A DNA stretch of 64,000 nucleotides from Petunia secreta. Its lineage: Eukaryota > Streptophyta > Magnoliopsida > Solanales > Solanaceae. Of this stretch, positions 53,565 to 64,000 are shown in pieces. The stretch is taken from contig JARKIP010000064.1 of NCBI GenBank assembly GCA_029990175.1, positions 12,790,001 through 12,854,000 on the forward strand, read 5' to 3'. A model generated the notes under the pieces. It was not told the origin of the DNA, searched no databases, and worked only from the letters and a program-made list of their open reading frames with translations. Position numbers and translations under genes: made by a program. Position 1 is the stretch's first letter. Every line of letters begins with the position of its first letter.

Positions 53565-56500
53565 CTATATAGTCCATTGACATCTGATGATCATAATCAT
53601 TAATATCAAGGTTTGAACTACAGTCCCTGTGATCATGCCATACCATAAGCCCTGCAAATTTACATCTTAAATGTCATCTCCACAGTCTTCTTATCATAGT
53701 TAATATTATCAAAAAAGACTAAGATTCTGCCAAATCATGTTTACTGCTATCACATACCGTTAATCCAAAGTTCAGTGACCATCCAAAAAAGATACCGAGG
53801 GGCACTCCTACTAAATAATAGCTGCCTAAATTGACATATGCAACATGTGCCTGCCAGCCAGATCCAACAGCTACGCCTGAAAACATTGCAGCAGATATTT
53901 AACTTAACTAAGTTGTATACACTCATAAATGTGTATAATTTTTTCACTATGAGTGTGTAAGTTATAATATTGGGTGCACTAAACCTGATACTGTAAATAT
54001 TCTTTAGCATGTTGGTGCACAAAACATAAACTCTGTTCAAGTGAAGTACACACTTTTCATATGAATTGTGACTAATGCTTTGTGATTCCTCACCTGAAAG
54101 AACTGGCTGGACACAGTTACAAAGAATTGTGGTTGCCAACAAGAACGCGAATCCACATACCATTCTAATGACAGGAGTGCTTGATGAGAAGATCATAGAA
54201 AGCTTATCGGGGAAGGCCATAACTATTGACCAAAATAAGATGCCCAATGTCAAAGTGTTCAACAGCGCGATTTTTGTGGCAAACTTAGCACGTTTCCCAT
54301 TTCCAGCTCCAAGCTCATTTGCAACACGTACCCTATGTATAGAGAAAAAAATACGGTTATTAAATGAAACTTCCCTATAGCACTATAATGAAACTTCAAC
54401 TACAGAAAACAAGAAATAAGATATGCTCTTTTCTGATGTTAATAAGTATTCATGTACCCGGTTGCCGCCAAAAGTCCTAGTGGAATCATGGATTCCCATC
54501 CGATGATTGTAATACTAGGGAAGAAAGACCATCAATTACTCACAAAATCAAGCAAAAAAGCATTAACCTAAGCTGAGTAAACAATAAAAAGAACGAACCA
54601 GATAGAGAGCGCATCAACTGCAACCTCAGTATTGTTCATGTAACCAGACACGATAACTAGAACTCTAAAATAAATATGTTCCAACCTGAAATATCAAACA
54701 TTTCTCTGCCTTCAAAGAATAATATATATCTAAACATCTACCAATGTAACCATGTTACTAGTAATCCTATGTTGATCGGATCCTCCAAAAGCGTCAGGGG
54801 CATGTGCTGGAGCCTCCAAAATAACTTATTGGAGGATCCGCCACAGGTGTGACAACAATTGGAGAATCATAACAACATAGCTGATAACAGGAAATAAGGT
54901 TCAAAGAAGCGTACAATAGCATCACCCCAGAAGCCACAGAGAGCTTAAAGAAATCCTGAAGACCAACAAACGCTTGCATGGAGAAACCAGTCCAAGAATG
55001 AGGGCACCCACCAAAGAAAATGTAAGCAAGAAAACCGAAAACAGAAATCCACCAAGAGAAATCAAGAATGAGAGCAGTTCCAACAATTCCAAATCCCAAT
55101 TTATAAAGAAAAATCCAACTCAAGACTGCATGAAGAGCAAGTGTTCCACCGGAAACCCAAGCAATTACCAATGTTTTTAGCTGGCATTGCAAGAACCTCA
55201 ACAAAGTAAATTGAAAAGGAAAGCTCAAGTGCATAGGAATAAGCAAAATTGCCACTTTTCCGGTTAACTTAGCCACTGCTTCTGGCTGTCCCAATAGCTC
55301 CAATATAGGTGCAGCGTAAACAAAAAGAGGCAATAATAATACAGAGGTGAGAAATAATACAACCCATGAACGTTGTAAGTATAAGCCCAACATATGGTAT
55401 TGCTTTGCCCCATAAGCCTGTCCACACAGTGTCTCCAATGCACTCGCCATTCCCAGCTGACCAAATCAGTAATACTACCACAACATTAACAAAATCTCAA
55501 CCAAATAAATTTCACAAAGTAGATTAGATTGACTTACTGGTTCAAATTACACGTCTTACCTCATAGTTTATTTCTTTTTTCACTCGTTCCACAAAATTTA
55601 TATCATTTGGCGACATTGTGTTTTTGAAATTTAAGTTCAATTATATTGACTTCTTTAAACACATTAAATCAATCTGAGCATTTATAAGTTGAATTACAGG
55701 TAAATATCTGATATGGATTAATTGATAACCATATAAAATGATAACTCATATGCTATTGGAGCTAGAGATGCAGATGCAATTACCTAGCTAGTTACTTAAT
55801 TATCTTCGGCTAGATTAGTTAGTCTACTTAATTAGCATTGTAATTAGTTAGTTGTTAATTAGTTAGCTGCGGGGTCCATTCAGTTAGTTAGGAGTAGCTT
55901 AGTAGGATTTCTTAGTGGGATTGTATATGCTTCAAAAGATGCTGATAGTTGGACTGATTTGAACGAGAGATTTGACAATATTGATGGCTACAGGTTTTTT
56001 CAAATTCATAGTGAAATTTTCAAAAGCCAATGTGCTGCTTCAGATTCGTGTACTTTATTAAAATTGAGACTGCTACCGGATGAATTTGATACATTACTGC
56101 CTCCAACTGGCTGTGAGAAATCCAAAGTATATGTTGATCACATGCAATATATGCGATTGTTTGCCTTTGAATGGGTTTAAATGAATCTTATAGTCAACCA
56201 GGTAGTGAAAGTTAATGCATCCACTTCATACTGTTAATTAAGGCCTATGCTATAGTAATTTCTGACAAAAATCAGAGGTTCGCACATAGGGGGAGGCATC
56301 ATTGATTTTGCTATGTATGCTGGTAAAGTAGGTTTTAATGTTGCAATTAGAGAAATTTATCATGCCAGAGGTGGCTATGACGGTACTTGTAGTGGAGCCT
56401 TTAGTCCAAGACAAAAGAAAAACCGTACCACATATTGTGATTATTGCAAAATGAAAGGATGTACAGGGGAAGTGTTTCAGAATTAATGGTTATACTGATT

Positions 56501-58106
56501 ACTTTAAAGGGAAAAGGATAACAAGACCAGTCCAGGCATAGCCAATAATGTGCAAATGGAGAAAGTTGATCATTTTGACCATTTTGCTCTAGTCAATGCA
56601 AGCTTAAATTCAAGACAAGAAGCACAAGAGCAGGTATTGTTAATGCATTTTCAGTATATGAATGGCACAAAAACTTGGTTATTATATTCAAGGGCATCAC
56701 GCCATATGAAACTTAGAATTAGGAAAACTGGAGTTTCTTTTGAAATGTATATTGTAACAGCAAAGCGTAGCTGCAAACCGTTTGTTCCATAAAAGGGCAA
56801 AGCACATAGAAATTAAATGTCTTCATTAGAGAAAAGGTGCAGATGGGGCTGATTCAACCCATCTATATCAACATCAAAGAGCACTTTGTTGACAAAAGCA
56901 CTAGGAAGACTGGCACATGACTATTTATTATCCAAGTTGGGTGTCTTGAATGTCTTCAATACATCCAGCTTGACGGGGAGTATTGGAGCTGGTAGTTAGT
57001 TAGTTAGTTATCTTTAGCTAATTAGTTAATCTAATTAATTAGCATTGTAACTAGTCAGATGAGCCAAGGGTTATCGGAAACAACCTCTCCACCTTTGTGG
57101 GGTAAGGTTTGTGTACATCTCACTTTCCCCGGACCTCTCCCCCCCCCCCCTCCCCCTCTTGTGGGATACACTGGGTATGTGTGGGATCCACACACTTAGT
57201 TAGGATAAGCTTGCTGACCAAGCTAAGACTAAATCTATATATAGTTTGTACTCTCCATTTTGAGTTGAGAAGAACATTTCACAGCTGATATTTCTTCTTC
57301 AAATTCTTACCGCGTAAACTCTGAATTTGTTCACATGCTATAACAAGTTAAACCGATCATGTGGTATAAAAATTTAACATATGGTTCGTTCATATGACTT
57401 AAATACTTACTGCATCCATCCTATACCAATTTATGTGAACGTGTTTGTCTGGGTATGGAGTTTAAGACATAAGAAAGATTTTTGACATATAAATTAAAAA
57501 TATGCAGCATTCGATAATTGCCTTTTTATTTTAGTGTTAATAAGAGTTCCACGTGTCTTTTCTTTTTCTCTATATTGATAAAAGATTTACTAGGAGTTCC
57601 ATGTGTCTTTTTGTTATCTTGAATTGAGCTTAAATAAAGAAATATGAATAGTGAGTATTCATATTATTATTATTATTATTGTTGTTGATGAATAAACGAT
57701 TTACTAGGAGTAACTTTTTTATCAAGTGTGTACAAAAAAATCATGTCATTATACCTAAAATTGAGATCAGGCTAAAATGAAAATGTATCACAAAAATTGG
57801 ACATACCAAGAAACCGAAAGTAACGGCAATGAAGAGAGTGGTGGCAATGGAAATGGCGGCGAGGTCACTGTTACCCAAGTGGCCAGCAAAGGACTGAGTG
57901 ATGATAGTGAGTGAGAACATAGCCAATCTGCTGAAAATGGAAGGTCCTGCTATTTCCCATATCTTCTTTGATTCTTCACATGTCCTTTTGACCAAATTTT
58001 CAGTTAATCTTGATTCTTCCTCTGCTCTGTCTTTGAATTGATGGCTTTGGCTTTCCTCCAAGACATTATTATGTAAAAGTGGCTCATTTGGTGTGGTGGA
58101 ATTCAT
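53565..58106 (-). CDS. MATE/DTX family transporter, gene 2 (tandem paralogue)
   Basis: Seven coding exons on minus: 57807-58106, 54915-55456, 54599-54685, 54458-54514, 54094-54332, 53758-53876 and 53565-53651. They give 476 residues from MNSTTPNEPLL; an upstream in-frame ATG at 58145 would add 13. All introns are GT-AG, though the exon 3 donor (GTTCGT) is weak. Motifs: GPSIFSRLAMFSLTIITQSF, GMASALETLCGQAYGA, VRVANELGAGNGKRAKFA, PVLSG, GVAVGSGWQAHVAYVNLG. Exons 2-6 have exactly the lengths of gene 1. It ends at TAG in exon 7, two codons before the equivalent splice site, so it lacks the short cytosolic tail (about 25 residues) of gene 1. Probable 12-helix H+-coupled exporter of unknown substrate. 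Intron 1 contains Copia relic H and a SINE end. Confidence 0.9.
55757..57240 (+). mobile_element. Element H: deleted Copia relic in MATE gene 2 intron 1
   Basis: Two partial LTR-like segments rich in TTAGTTAG (from about 55757 and from about 56981) share TTAGCATTGTAA. Between them are gag scraps (TDLNERFDNIDGYRFFQIHS; CEKSKVYVDHMQYMRLFAF), a broken zinc knuckle (about 56440) and an RNase H tail (AKHIEIKCLH near 56800). A polypurine-like GACGGGGAG precedes the right LTR. Strongly deleted and full of stops. Its LTR resembles that of element G in TTAG content but is a different family. Confidence 0.6.
57058..57182 (+). repeat. SINE 3' part inside element H LTR
   Basis: TATCGGAAACAACCTCTCCACC, GGTAAGGTTTGTGTACATCTCA and GTGGGATACACTGGGTATG correspond block by block to the SINE at 37-160. 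An expanded C tract (CCCCCCCCCCCCTCCCCC) is inside. No TTG tail remains. Confidence 0.6.
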
Positions 58107-59338
58107 CCTTCTGTTTAGCGACAGCATCACAATGATATTTGTCAAAAGTTACTGTACATTGGATGTTCTAATTGACAACTATTTTGACCAAAAATATATA
58201 GTAAATCAATAGCCAAGAAAGTAAAATGAAATCGGGAACACTCAAACCTTTCCAAATTATTTTACATTGATGTGTGCACAGTAGAGAAATACTAGGAAGT
58301 ATATTTTGGGGAATGCACAGATAGCCACTTGAAGGGGTGATTTACAGACATATGACACTTCTGCCGCTGCATCACAGTTCTGGCCCGCCCAAGAAAAGTC
58401 TTATATTTTTTACCCTGTCAAGAAAAGCTCCTAATGATCGCCTAATCTTGCTAATAGTATGAATTGGTGATTGCCAGAAGTTTTCCCCTGGTGATCACCC
58501 AATGTCAATCGATTAGGTCCGAATTTGAAATTACCAAAGGTCTTAAGTTTGAAAGGTCCGAATTTCGAATTGCCAAAGGTCTTAAATTTGAGCAACAAGT
58601 CGGTTAGGAACTAAAACTACGCTTAGCTAGTTTACAACTTTAAACCTTCGAACTATTTTGAACGACTAAAGTTTGAAACAGATCAAGCCTAATTAACTTC
58701 AGACTTTCAAACATTACATTATTATGCAATAAAATATCTGATCACACTCTAGTTTAATCACCTCCATGATCATATACCCTTATGGGTCATTTGGTTTCCA
58801 CACAAGCATAGTTTTATAAACAAAAATGTTTCATGCATAACTAAATACTACATATCGTTTGGCAGCTCCATTAATTTTTGTATTTTGCAGTATAGAAGAT
58901 TGAATAGATTTATGGGAATCAATAAGATATGGATAACCTTCATGTATTAAACAGTTTTTTTATTTTTAAAAGGTAATTAAAACACATACTTTATTAGTCT
59001 TTAGATCGCAATTCTTGTATGACTAGTTGTGTCAACCTCTAAAGTTCGTAACAATGCTCTTATTGTACTGTTAAAATTATGGATTAAACTCGCATGATTA
59101 TTGAAGTTTTAGTGTGTTTTCATGTATGTATTTTATATATTCTGTATCAGATTCACTGCATTGTATTCAGGTGAATCCGTAATCAAAACGCTACTACATT
59201 GGTAGGAATACACTGGATCAGGCCTGCTCGTTTTGATAGCTCTACTTTGAAGTTTAGAGCTTTGTAAACAATAATGGAATAGAAAGAGAATAAGGAATTA
59301 CAATGGAATTGGATGACTGAATATAACGCCTATATATC
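58107..59338. other. Spacer upstream of MATE gene 2
   Basis: Promoter-side DNA of the minus-strand gene. A 43-bp unit with GGTCCGAATTT and ACCAAAGGTCTTAA is tandemly duplicated at about 58517-58595. No other gene seen. Confidence 0.4.
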
Positions 59339-60165
59339 TAGTGGCGGACCCAAGATTTCTACCAAGTGGGTTCAATATAAAGGGAGAAAAAAGTAAAAAA
59401 AAAAAAATTAATTGTTGTCCTAGGGATTCAAACTCAGGTCCTTTTGGATAAATTGCACAATTTTTGTTGTGGGCTGGACATTGGGCTTTGCCAAGTGGGT
59501 TCATTATTTCATTTATAACAGTTTTCTTCTAGAAAGAGATCAAATATACACGTATATAGTCAAACCTGTCTATAGTAACAGCGTTTGTCTGAAACTTGCA
59601 TGGCTGCTATAAAGAGGTGTTGTTATACATGAGTACTGACATTTGACGTTTAGATCTCATTTAGCTGTTATAGTCGAAAAGTACACAAAGATATTCGTAC
59701 AGTACCAATTAAATTTAAATCTAAGGAACATATGCATTTAAAATTAATTGAAACTATCAAAAAAATCAAGTTTGATGTAAGAATTTTAAAATTGTGGGTT
59801 GATTCGTAAATTGCAGTCTCCTAGTAACAATATAACACTTGAATTGATGAAGATCTTTGTCCTAACTTTCGGCAAAAGTGTATTCAATAGCTTTCCCTTG
59901 AAGGCTGTCTAAGAGATTAATAGTTGACTCTCGATAATTTTATAAAGAGTGTACCATTATAATAAACGCCATTGTTGTTACATATAGAGTGCTGTTATAG
60001 GGAGGTAAAATATCACATGAAAAATCGATTTTGAAAAAAATTAGACCGTTATATCGAAATGATATTATAACGAGGAGCTGTTATAAAGATGTTTGATTGT
60101 ATACAGTGTAACTTTTTAATCAAGTGGATTCATTTGAACCCATTTGGTCCCATGTGGGTCTGCCT
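59339..60165. mobile_element. Nested MITEs
   Basis: The outer element starts AGTGGCGGACCCAAGATTT and ends near GTGGGTCTGCC, hAT-like. The inner element, 59555-60102, starts TATAGTCAAACCTGTCTATAG and ends CTGTTATAAAGATGTTTGATT, i.e. inverted ends of a familiar Solanaceae MITE. No coding capacity. Boundaries are approximate. Confidence 0.5.
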
Positions 60166-60435
60166 ATATCTGCTCCTTAGAACGTTATGGCAATTTTTCT
60201 AAATTGAAGTTCAATGCTTCCACAAATCCTCGATGAATATATTAAATGAGGAAGTGACACAAGGCTCTCTTTTATTTAGCTCAGCTAGTGAATTTATCCG
60301 CGCTAAGTTATAAAGATCTCGTTGGACTTATCAAATAATTTTTTTTAATGTCTAATAAAAAATATTTTAGTCTTCAAATTTAAACTGATTAGATTTCCAT
60401 ATTATCTCATAGTTTCATAATTTCTACTCTAATTG

Positions 60436-62875
60436 TGTTACACCCCGTATGTCTAAATTGACGTATATCATTATAATAACGTGTTAAGAATAATTTTAAG
60501 TGAGTTTAAAGTCATAATATTACCATATAATATGTTTATATATTGAATATAAAGTTTGGGAAAAGTCGGATTTAAGTTGCGGAAAAACCGACTAAGGAAT
60601 TGCCTTGTAACGGAGCTTTTTCAGCAATTAATTTTGTATGTTATATGAGGTCTTTTGGGGACATATCATATACCAAATTGAAGGCCTTGGAGTTTAGTTT
60701 TCAAAAATTTGAACGGTTTGTTCATATAATGTCTGGATGAAAAGATATGAGCATCAGAAGTCAGGCCAAAAAAGGGACATAAGCGCAAAAGAGGACTAAA
60801 ACTGAATTGTTTCAAGTATAAAAGGAAAAAAAATTGCATGTATCTCGTCATTTCCAGAACTCTAAAGATATAAACAGTGCTCTCATTATATATTAAGCAA
60901 ATTTTATAATTTTGAAGGAAAGACGTCAATCGTAACTCGAAATTGAAGACAGATTGCGTCAAAACGCTCTACGCGATTAAGGTAACGTTATGCTACCTTC
61001 AATTTCGTCTATAGCTTGAGTTTTAGAATTACTTCATGGCTAATTAAAATACCTAAATGTTGTATTATAGCTTGTTTAAGTCTTAGAAGGTGTGGAATTC
61101 AAAGGAAACAAAGTTTAGAAGCTAGAAACATCAAAGGTATGTAAGACTAAACCTTTCTTTTGGCAAGGCATGTATCTTTTAGCTTTTAAAGCTTTTCTTA
61201 GTTCTAAACTTAGTATTTCTCCTGAGAAACTTGCATGGTACCAAGGAAACCTTGTATATACTTAAGTTGGTACTAAAAGCCAAGGTGAAAGACGTCCGAA
61301 TCAGCAAGACAAAACGTTTCAAAATCTGGAAAATCATTTTGATCTTTGGACAACTGTTAGTATATTAATCATAACTCATTGTACAAAATTGATATTTATA
61401 TGCTTTAAGAATCCCCAGAATCCTAAGACATATATCTACAAACTATGAAGTCTATATCTTTGATCTACACTCTGAAAATTTGGTTGAAATTCAGGACAGT
61501 GGTGCCGTCCAAACATTCTATATGCGGATGAGTTATGTCATCCAGTTGTCTCATCTTGTTATCCTTTTAACATGTTTATGTTATCAGTTTATCCGGGTAT
61601 CCATTCCCATGTATAGTATAGTTCTGGTTCTGTTTTTGCGGATCATCCAGTTTCAGGGGAAACTCTGCCGAAATTATTATAGAAATTCAAAGAGTTAGAC
61701 AAATTCTAAGTTTCAGGTTGTGTCTATAATTCCATCCGGAGTGTTCTTATCATTCCTTCGAGTCCATATATATTGTTGCCACATGTGTTATGCCTCATAC
61801 ATGCTTATGCTTATATTGTGATCATGTTATGTGTGATTTGGAGTCCCCCATAGAGGCTGGACATTGGACACACAGTCCGGTCGCGTGTGATACTACCCGT
61901 CTGGGGGATACAGCCCCTCTGGTTAAGGCGGGAGTTGAAACACCTAGTGTGACTGGGTTTCATTCACACACTCTGACCAGAGAGACTAGATATTACTGGC
62001 TGGGGGGGATATAGCACATAACACCTACCATATTTGTTATATATGTGTATATAGCCATAGTATGCACTGCATGATTGTATGTGAGGCTAGTTCATATGTT
62101 CAGTTACCTTATTTGGGGGGATATAGCCCATAACACCAGGCAGGTACCAGTTCTGACTCAGTACCAGTTATCAGTTCTCGGATTTCAGCCACCAGTTCTT
62201 AGCGTCAGGATCAGTTGACAGTTATCAGTTCCAGTTTCTAGTTACTAGTTCTCAATCATATTACAGTTACTTATCAGTATAGTTCAGCTTAGTCTTCATT
62301 TTCAGATTCAGCTAGACTTCAGTTTATATTCAGATCATGTTTAGTACGTTCTTCAGATTTCCAGCTATATTGCTATGCTCCAGCTCATATTTACATATTT
62401 ATATTCCAGGCTTACAGTTTCGTTCAGCTATAATATATTATATGCTCATGCCTTACATACATATCGTACTCACGCCCTTTTTTTTGGGCACTGTGTTTCA
62501 TGCCGCGCAGGTGCAGATAGATCAATTCTTGGACCATATTAGTAGGCCATCTATCAGCTATTGGAGTCACTCCGCTTACTCCCGGAGTTACTTATCTTTT
62601 GGTATGTGTACAGTCAGCCAGTTTGGGTATGGCGGGGCCTTTTCCCGTCCTTTGTAAATTCAGTTCAGCACTCTTAGAGGCCTGTAGATATGTCCCTGTG
62701 TAGTTCTGTCAGTATGCTAGCTTGTCAGCTTTTTGCATTGCATAATTCTTATCAGTTAGGTTTATGCTTATTCCATTTATCAGTTATATTTATGATTAGC
62801 AGATTATCAACAGGATTAGTGATGATCGATACTTAGTGTTGGTCATCCATCGTGACCCTAGGTTGGGTCGTGACA
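60436..62875 (+). repeat. 5' LTR of element E (Del/Tekay-type gypsy)
   Basis: About 2440 bp, from TGTTACACCCCGTATG to GGGTCGTGACA. It is followed by AAAAG and the initiator-tRNA-Met primer site TGGTATTAGAGCAG (62880-62893). The long LTR and primer type fit chromoviruses of the Del/Tekay group. It contains GGGGGATA.AGC.C repeats near 61910-62130. The 3' LTR lies beyond the window. Confidence 0.75.
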
Positions 62876-63080
62876 AAAGTGGTATTAGAGCAGTTCAGTC
62901 CTAGAGTGTCTACAGGCCGTGTCTAGTAGAGTCTTGTTCAGGAGTATGTTGTGCGCCATACTTATGAACAGGATGGTACATGGCACTTCAGGACAGTTGT
63001 CTTTCTTTCTTCTCTAAATCATGCGATAGAGCTATGATTATAGAATTCATTCCTCTAATAATAGTGTTTTCAGCAAAGCG

Positions 63081-64000
63081 ATGTCGCCGAAGAAACTAAT
63101 AGCTGCCCCGAAGGGCAAGGCTATTGTCGGCCAGGGTACTGGTAGAGTGCCACCTGAGGTGGATGAGAGTGAGGAGTCCAGACTTGAGGCTCCATCTGAG
63201 GCCTCACAGATCCCTTCAGTTCAGGGCGATATTAGAGGTACTGCAGCTGCCACACCTCCAGCTCCTCAGCCTGATCGTCAGGGACATGAAGTGAGGGATG
63301 CCATCAGATTATTGACCAGTGTTGTAGTTGATTAGAATAGACAGCATAATGCAGATACCCAGGGAGATACTGGATCTAGGATCAGGGATTTTATCCGACT
63401 AAAGCCTCCAGTCTTTACTGGATCCCGTATAAGAGATGACCCTCAGGATTCTCTAGTGAGGATAGCCAGAGTGTTGAGGGTTATGCACGTATCAGCCACA
63501 GAGTTAGTAGAGTTGGCTGCATTCAGATTGCATGACCTAGCAGCAGGGTGATATCAGACATGAGAGCTATCTAGAGGGCCAGATGCTACTCCCGCGGCTT
63601 GGAAGGAATTCTCAGATGCCTTCCTTCATCAGTATATGTCTATAGAGACACAGAGAGCACGTGCTGATCAGTTCCTGACCTTGAGACAGGAAATTTTGAG
63701 TGTAGAAGAGTATAATTATCGCTTTAATTTCTTAGCAAGGTTTGACCCTACTGTGGTAGCCAGTATGGAGGATAGAATTCACAGGTATGTACTGTGACTA
63801 GGTCTACGCCTCGTGAATGAGTGTATGACTGTTGCTATACAGCAAAGTATAATCGTATCACACATTCAGGCGTTTGCTTTATCACTTAAGGAAAGGAAGT
63901 GGAAACAGAGAGCCGACAGGGATAGAGTGTTACACATTAGGGGCAGATTTTCTGGTTTGTTTGGAGAGATGTCTTGAGCGAGTAGACAGCAAAGTGTTAG
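63081..64000 (+). pseudogene. gag of element E (several stops), runs off the window
   Basis: ATG at 63081 (MSPKKLIAAPKGKAIVGQG) after the primer site. A proline-rich N-terminal part ends at TAG near 63333. In the same and shifted frames it continues with a Retrotrans_gag core: LKPPVFTGSRIRDDPQ, RVLRVMHVSATELVELAAFR, WKEFSDAFLHQYM, FLTLRQEILSVEEYNYRFN. Further stops are near 63549, 63795 and 63976. Typical Del/Tekay gag; pol would follow outside the window. Confidence 0.8.

Noticed and set aside
1..64000. CRISPR array, operons or bacterial defence systems
   Set aside because: The sequence is plant nuclear DNA; the regular repeats found are minisatellites and LTR-internal arrays without spacers or cas-like genes.

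Overview
The window is plant nuclear DNA, most likely from a Solanaceae species and plausibly Nicotiana. The evidence is intron-containing plant genes (two MATE/DTX transporters and an ANTH clathrin-assembly gene), two 3' ends of a SINE with TTG tails like those of the tobacco TS and other Solanaceae SINEs, Stowaway and hAT-like MITEs, and dense nested LTR retrotransposons of the Tat, Copia and Del/Tekay kinds. No prokaryotic features were seen. By length the window is mainly retrotransposon, with three apparently intact host genes.

Layout. 1-3450: SINE end, purine-rich minisatellite, a GC-rich hairpin module, otherwise featureless. 3451-4479 (+): intronless ANTH-domain gene. 4480-7893: AT-rich spacer with tandem duplications and a (TA)n-centred palindrome. 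7894-17766: element A, a complete-length Tat-type Ty3/gypsy element with coding on the minus strand, bounded by LTRs and the 5-bp TSD AGGGT. 18413-24407 (+): decayed Copia element F carrying a perfect 83-bp inverted repeat. 25033-35932 (-): MATE gene 1, eight exons, whose intron 4 holds a young Copia element G (26504-31882, TSD ATAGC). 36799-37587: a MITE with a Stowaway inside it. About 37720-51389: element B, a second Tat-type element on the minus strand that has lost pol. Two probable solo LTRs are nested in it: D (39724-42190, TSD ATTAT) and C (44583-48496, TSD GCAAC). 53565-58106 (-): MATE gene 2, the tandem paralogue of gene 1, with an old Copia relic H and a SINE end in intron 1. 59339-60165: nested MITEs. 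60436-64000 (+): 5' LTR and broken gag of a Del/Tekay-type element E that runs off the window.

The most interesting material is in Tat elements A and B. Both keep, between the polypurine side of the 3' LTR and pol, a separate multi-exon gene on the opposite strand to gag-pol. It has its own TATA box, a conserved first intron, a coiled coil and an acidic tail. In both elements the protease and reverse-transcriptase parts lie in one frame, separated only by TAG followed by CAATTA. This is the tobamovirus-type leaky-stop context and suggests programmed readthrough of gag-pro into pol. Element A also holds a tRNA-like sequence and a 56-bp tandem repeat exactly between its two convergent transcription units. 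A has deletions in gag and protease but keeps pol; B keeps gag-protease and the antisense gene but has lost pol.

The two MATE genes share exon lengths 542, 87, 57, 239 and 119 bp for exons 2-6, so they are a tandem pair now separated by element B. No regulatory link among the host genes can be read from the sequence.
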